From Synechococcus sp. HJ21-Hayes (lineage in GTDB: Bacteria; Cyanobacteriota; Cyanobacteriia; PCC-6307; Cyanobiaceae): a stretch of DNA of 64,000 nucleotides. Positions within the stretch are counted from its first letter, which is position 1; every line of letters begins with the position of its first letter. Below, piece after piece: positions 62,737-64,000 of the stretch. The translations under genes and the position numbers were made by a program. The stretch lies in the NCBI RefSeq assembly GCF_024345835.1, contig NZ_JAGQBW010000013.1, forward strand, positions 1-64,000, given 5' to 3'. Under the pieces are notes generated by a model. The model was not told where the DNA came from and made no database searches. It saw nothing but the letters and a program-made list of their open reading frames with translations.

Positions 62737-62823
62737 CCAGTGGCAGTCCGGCAGATCCGGCAGCGCAGGCCGCTGGGGACTGTATCAGCGCTCACCTGGA
62801 TGGGGGCCGGCCCGGGCGATGGG

Positions 62824-62829
62824 TATATT
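62824..62829 (+). promoter_or_regulatory. candidate -10 box upstream of tRNA-Leu
   Basis: TATATT stands out in the 233-base gene-free interval 62737-62969. No good -35 is visible. It would start a transcript about 135 bases before tRNA-Leu. The rest of the interval shows no ORF or hairpin I can support, only a loose repeat of GGTTCAG. Confidence 0.3.
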
Positions 62830-62969
62830 GCTCGGAAGGAACGCCCCAGGGCTGCTTCCTCCCCTCGTCTGGTTCAGCTGTTCCTGCGGTTCAGTTGGTC
62901 AGAACCCGTCTCAACCCCAGTGGTTCGAGGCGTTCTGGTCGGGCCCCATAGCCAGGCCTACACAACCAC

Positions 62970-63051
62970 GCGGATGTGGTGGAATTGGTAGACACGCACG
63001 TTTGAGGGGCGTGTGACTTCGGTCTTGCGAGTTCAAGTCTCGCCATCCGCA
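62970..63051 (+). tRNA. tRNA-Leu(GAG)
   Basis: Acceptor GCGGATG (62970-62976) pairs with CATCCGC (63044-63050), with discriminator A at 63051. The D-arm has GGTGGAATTGGTAGAC, the anticodon stem CACGT/GCGTG encloses loop TTGAGGG, and the T-arm contains GTTCAAGTC. A long class II variable arm (GACTTCGGTCT region) confirms the leucine type. CCA is not encoded. Confidence 0.93.
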
Positions 63052-63093
63052 TTTCAAAACTCCCTCCCAGATTCCCGTTGACGCGTTCTGTGA

Positions 63094-64000
63094 GTGGTTC
63101 AGCTGGCGTCTGAGCAGCAGCCCGTAGCGGCAGCCCGTGCCTCCATTGTCCTGGTGTGTAACGGCCCCGGGGAACTCAGCACCTGGGTGCGCCCCCTTGC
63201 CCAGCGTCTGCACCGTGAGCTTCCCCTGATGCCACGGGTCCCCGGCGCTGCCGTGGATCTGGATCTTGTGCTCGTGCCGTGCCCGAACGCCACGGGCAGC
63301 GAGCATCGCGTGGCGGCGGGCATGGCCCTGTTTGCCCGCATCCTGCCGGCCTCGCGCTTCTGGTGGCTGTTGCTGCGGCCCCGCCGCTACGGCCCCTGGC
63401 CTCGCCAGGGCGTGGTGGTGTTCCTGGGTGGTGATCAGTTCTGGACGGTTCTGCTCTCGGCGCGGCTGGGCTACCGCCATCTCACCTATGCCGAGTGGGT
63501 GGCCCGCTGGCCCCGCTGGAACGACCGCATTGCGGCCATGGGGCCCGCCGCAGCGAATCGACTGGCCGCCCGCTGGGACAAGCGTTGCACCGTGGTGGGC
63601 GATCTGATGGCCGACCTGTCGGAATCGGCCCAGGGAGATTCCCCCTTGCCCCCCGGACAGTGGGTGGCCCTGTTGCCGGGCTCCAAGCGGGCCAAGCTGC
63701 AGGTGGGCATGCCCTTCCTGCTGGACACTGCCGATCGGTTGGCGGCGGTGAATGGCTCCACGCGCTTTCTGTTACCGGTGGCGCCCACCACCAGCGTGGT
63801 TGAGTTGCTGGCGTACGGACGCCCCATCACGAACCCGATCGCCGCGCACTATGAGGCCGGCGATCTGCAGCTCGTGGACACGCCCTTGGGCCAGGCGTTG
63901 CAGACGGCAGCTGGCACCACCATCCTGTTGATCGAGCAGCAGCCCGCCCATGGCGTGCTCAGCCAATGCTGTCTTGCCCTCACCACGGTGGGGGCCAACA
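63094..64000 (+). CDS. LpxB-like glycosyltransferase (runs off the window)
   Basis: A frame from GTG at 63094 is open to the end (302 codons; the stop is beyond). The product starts with VLVCNGPGELSTWVRPLA, similar to the LpxB opening, has FLGGDQFWTVLLSARLGYR, and VVGDLMADL followed by VALLPGSKRAKL, where LpxB has its nucleotide-sugar loop. It belongs to the lipid-A-disaccharide-synthase-related proteins of cyanobacteria whose acceptor is not known. An upstream start cannot be excluded. The partial C-terminus ends in LTTVGAN, close to the usual LpxB ending motif. Confidence 0.78.
   Translation, partial: MVQLASEQQPVAAARASIVLVCNGPGELSTWVRPLAQRLHRELPLMPRVPGAAVDLDLVLVPCPNATGSEHRVAAGMALFARILPASRFWWLLLRPRRYGPWPRQGVVVFLGGDQFWTVLLSARLGYRHLTYAEWVARWPRWNDRIAAMGPAAANRLAARWDKRCTVVGDLMADLSESAQGDSPLPPGQWVALLPGSKRAKLQVGMPFLLDTADRLAAVNGSTRFLLPVAPTTSVVELLAYGRPITNPIAAHYEAGDLQLVDTPLGQALQTAAGTTILLIEQQPAHGVLSQCCLALTTVGAN

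Overview
The window is a gene-dense, G+C-rich chromosomal segment of a phycobilisome-bearing cyanobacterium, most likely an alpha-cyanobacterium of the Cyanobium / Synechococcus group. Lineage evidence: a phycobilisome rod-core linker (CpcG) beside a CpcS/CpeS-type bilin lyase, psbX next to ycf66, two high-light-inducible (Hli) proteins, ferredoxin-thioredoxin reductase FtrC at the head of sufBCDS with divergent SufR, and cyanobacteria-typical families (DUF2973, DUF3747, DUF1400, a CoaX with a GNSR-type first motif). I see no rRNA, CRISPR array, insertion sequence, prophage or plasmid function. There is one tRNA. No stretch over 300 bases lacks a gene; the largest gaps are 38091-38347 (sufR/ftrC), 21036-21290, 62737-62969 and 9805-10036.

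Layout. 1-3.7 kb: a YihY-like membrane protein, a 48-residue bridging ORF and a zinc-ribbon membrane protein in overlapping series, facing xseA-xseB and small membrane proteins. 3.7-9.6 kb: an Hli protein, a HAD phosphatase, HrpB helicase, a DUF2973 protein, a periplasmic HtrA-type protease and a small NblA-like protein. 9.7-15.9 kb: a 30-residue CX3C peptide, an ABC-F protein, AnmK, 1-Cys peroxiredoxin and HflX. 16-20.5 kb: a type II NADH dehydrogenase coupled to a HAD hydrolase and hflX, then cysH, coaX, bcp and a phosphopantetheinyl transferase. 20.5-29 kb: a secreted DUF1400 protein, a RarA ATPase with a 300-residue C-terminal extension, and an RND efflux operon behind a 20-bp palindrome. 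29-37 kb: phosphoglucomutase, small secreted proteins, a phospholipase-D-like lipoprotein with an EF-hand loop, a DUF4912 protein, cpcG, the bilin lyase and an EamA transporter.

37-43.6 kb is the iron-sulfur assembly locus: sufR facing ftrC-sufB-sufC-sufD-sufS, with a perfect inverted repeat between them as the likely SufR operator. 43.6-52.5 kb: a methyltransferase, a broken aldo/keto reductase, an FAD amine oxidase, mtnA overlapping a class II aldolase (a probable methylthioribose/deoxyribose salvage pair), GltS and an S9 peptidase. 52.5-64 kb: def, DUF3747, rpsU, YifB/ComM-like ATPase, HIT protein, an ABCD-type ABC transporter overlapping a second Hli gene, two TolB-like lipoproteins, ycf66, psbX, yggT, accC, tRNA-Leu(GAG) and the start of an LpxB-like glycosyltransferase running off the end.

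Most of this is core genome. The best candidates for new biology are the RND operon (palindromic operator, extra membrane segments, lower G+C, no outer-membrane partner), the RarA fusion, the mtnA-aldolase pair, the EF-hand phospholipase-D lipoprotein, and the two very small proteins at 1189-1335 and 9712-9804. All functions are read from sequence patterns and family knowledge; no search was run.
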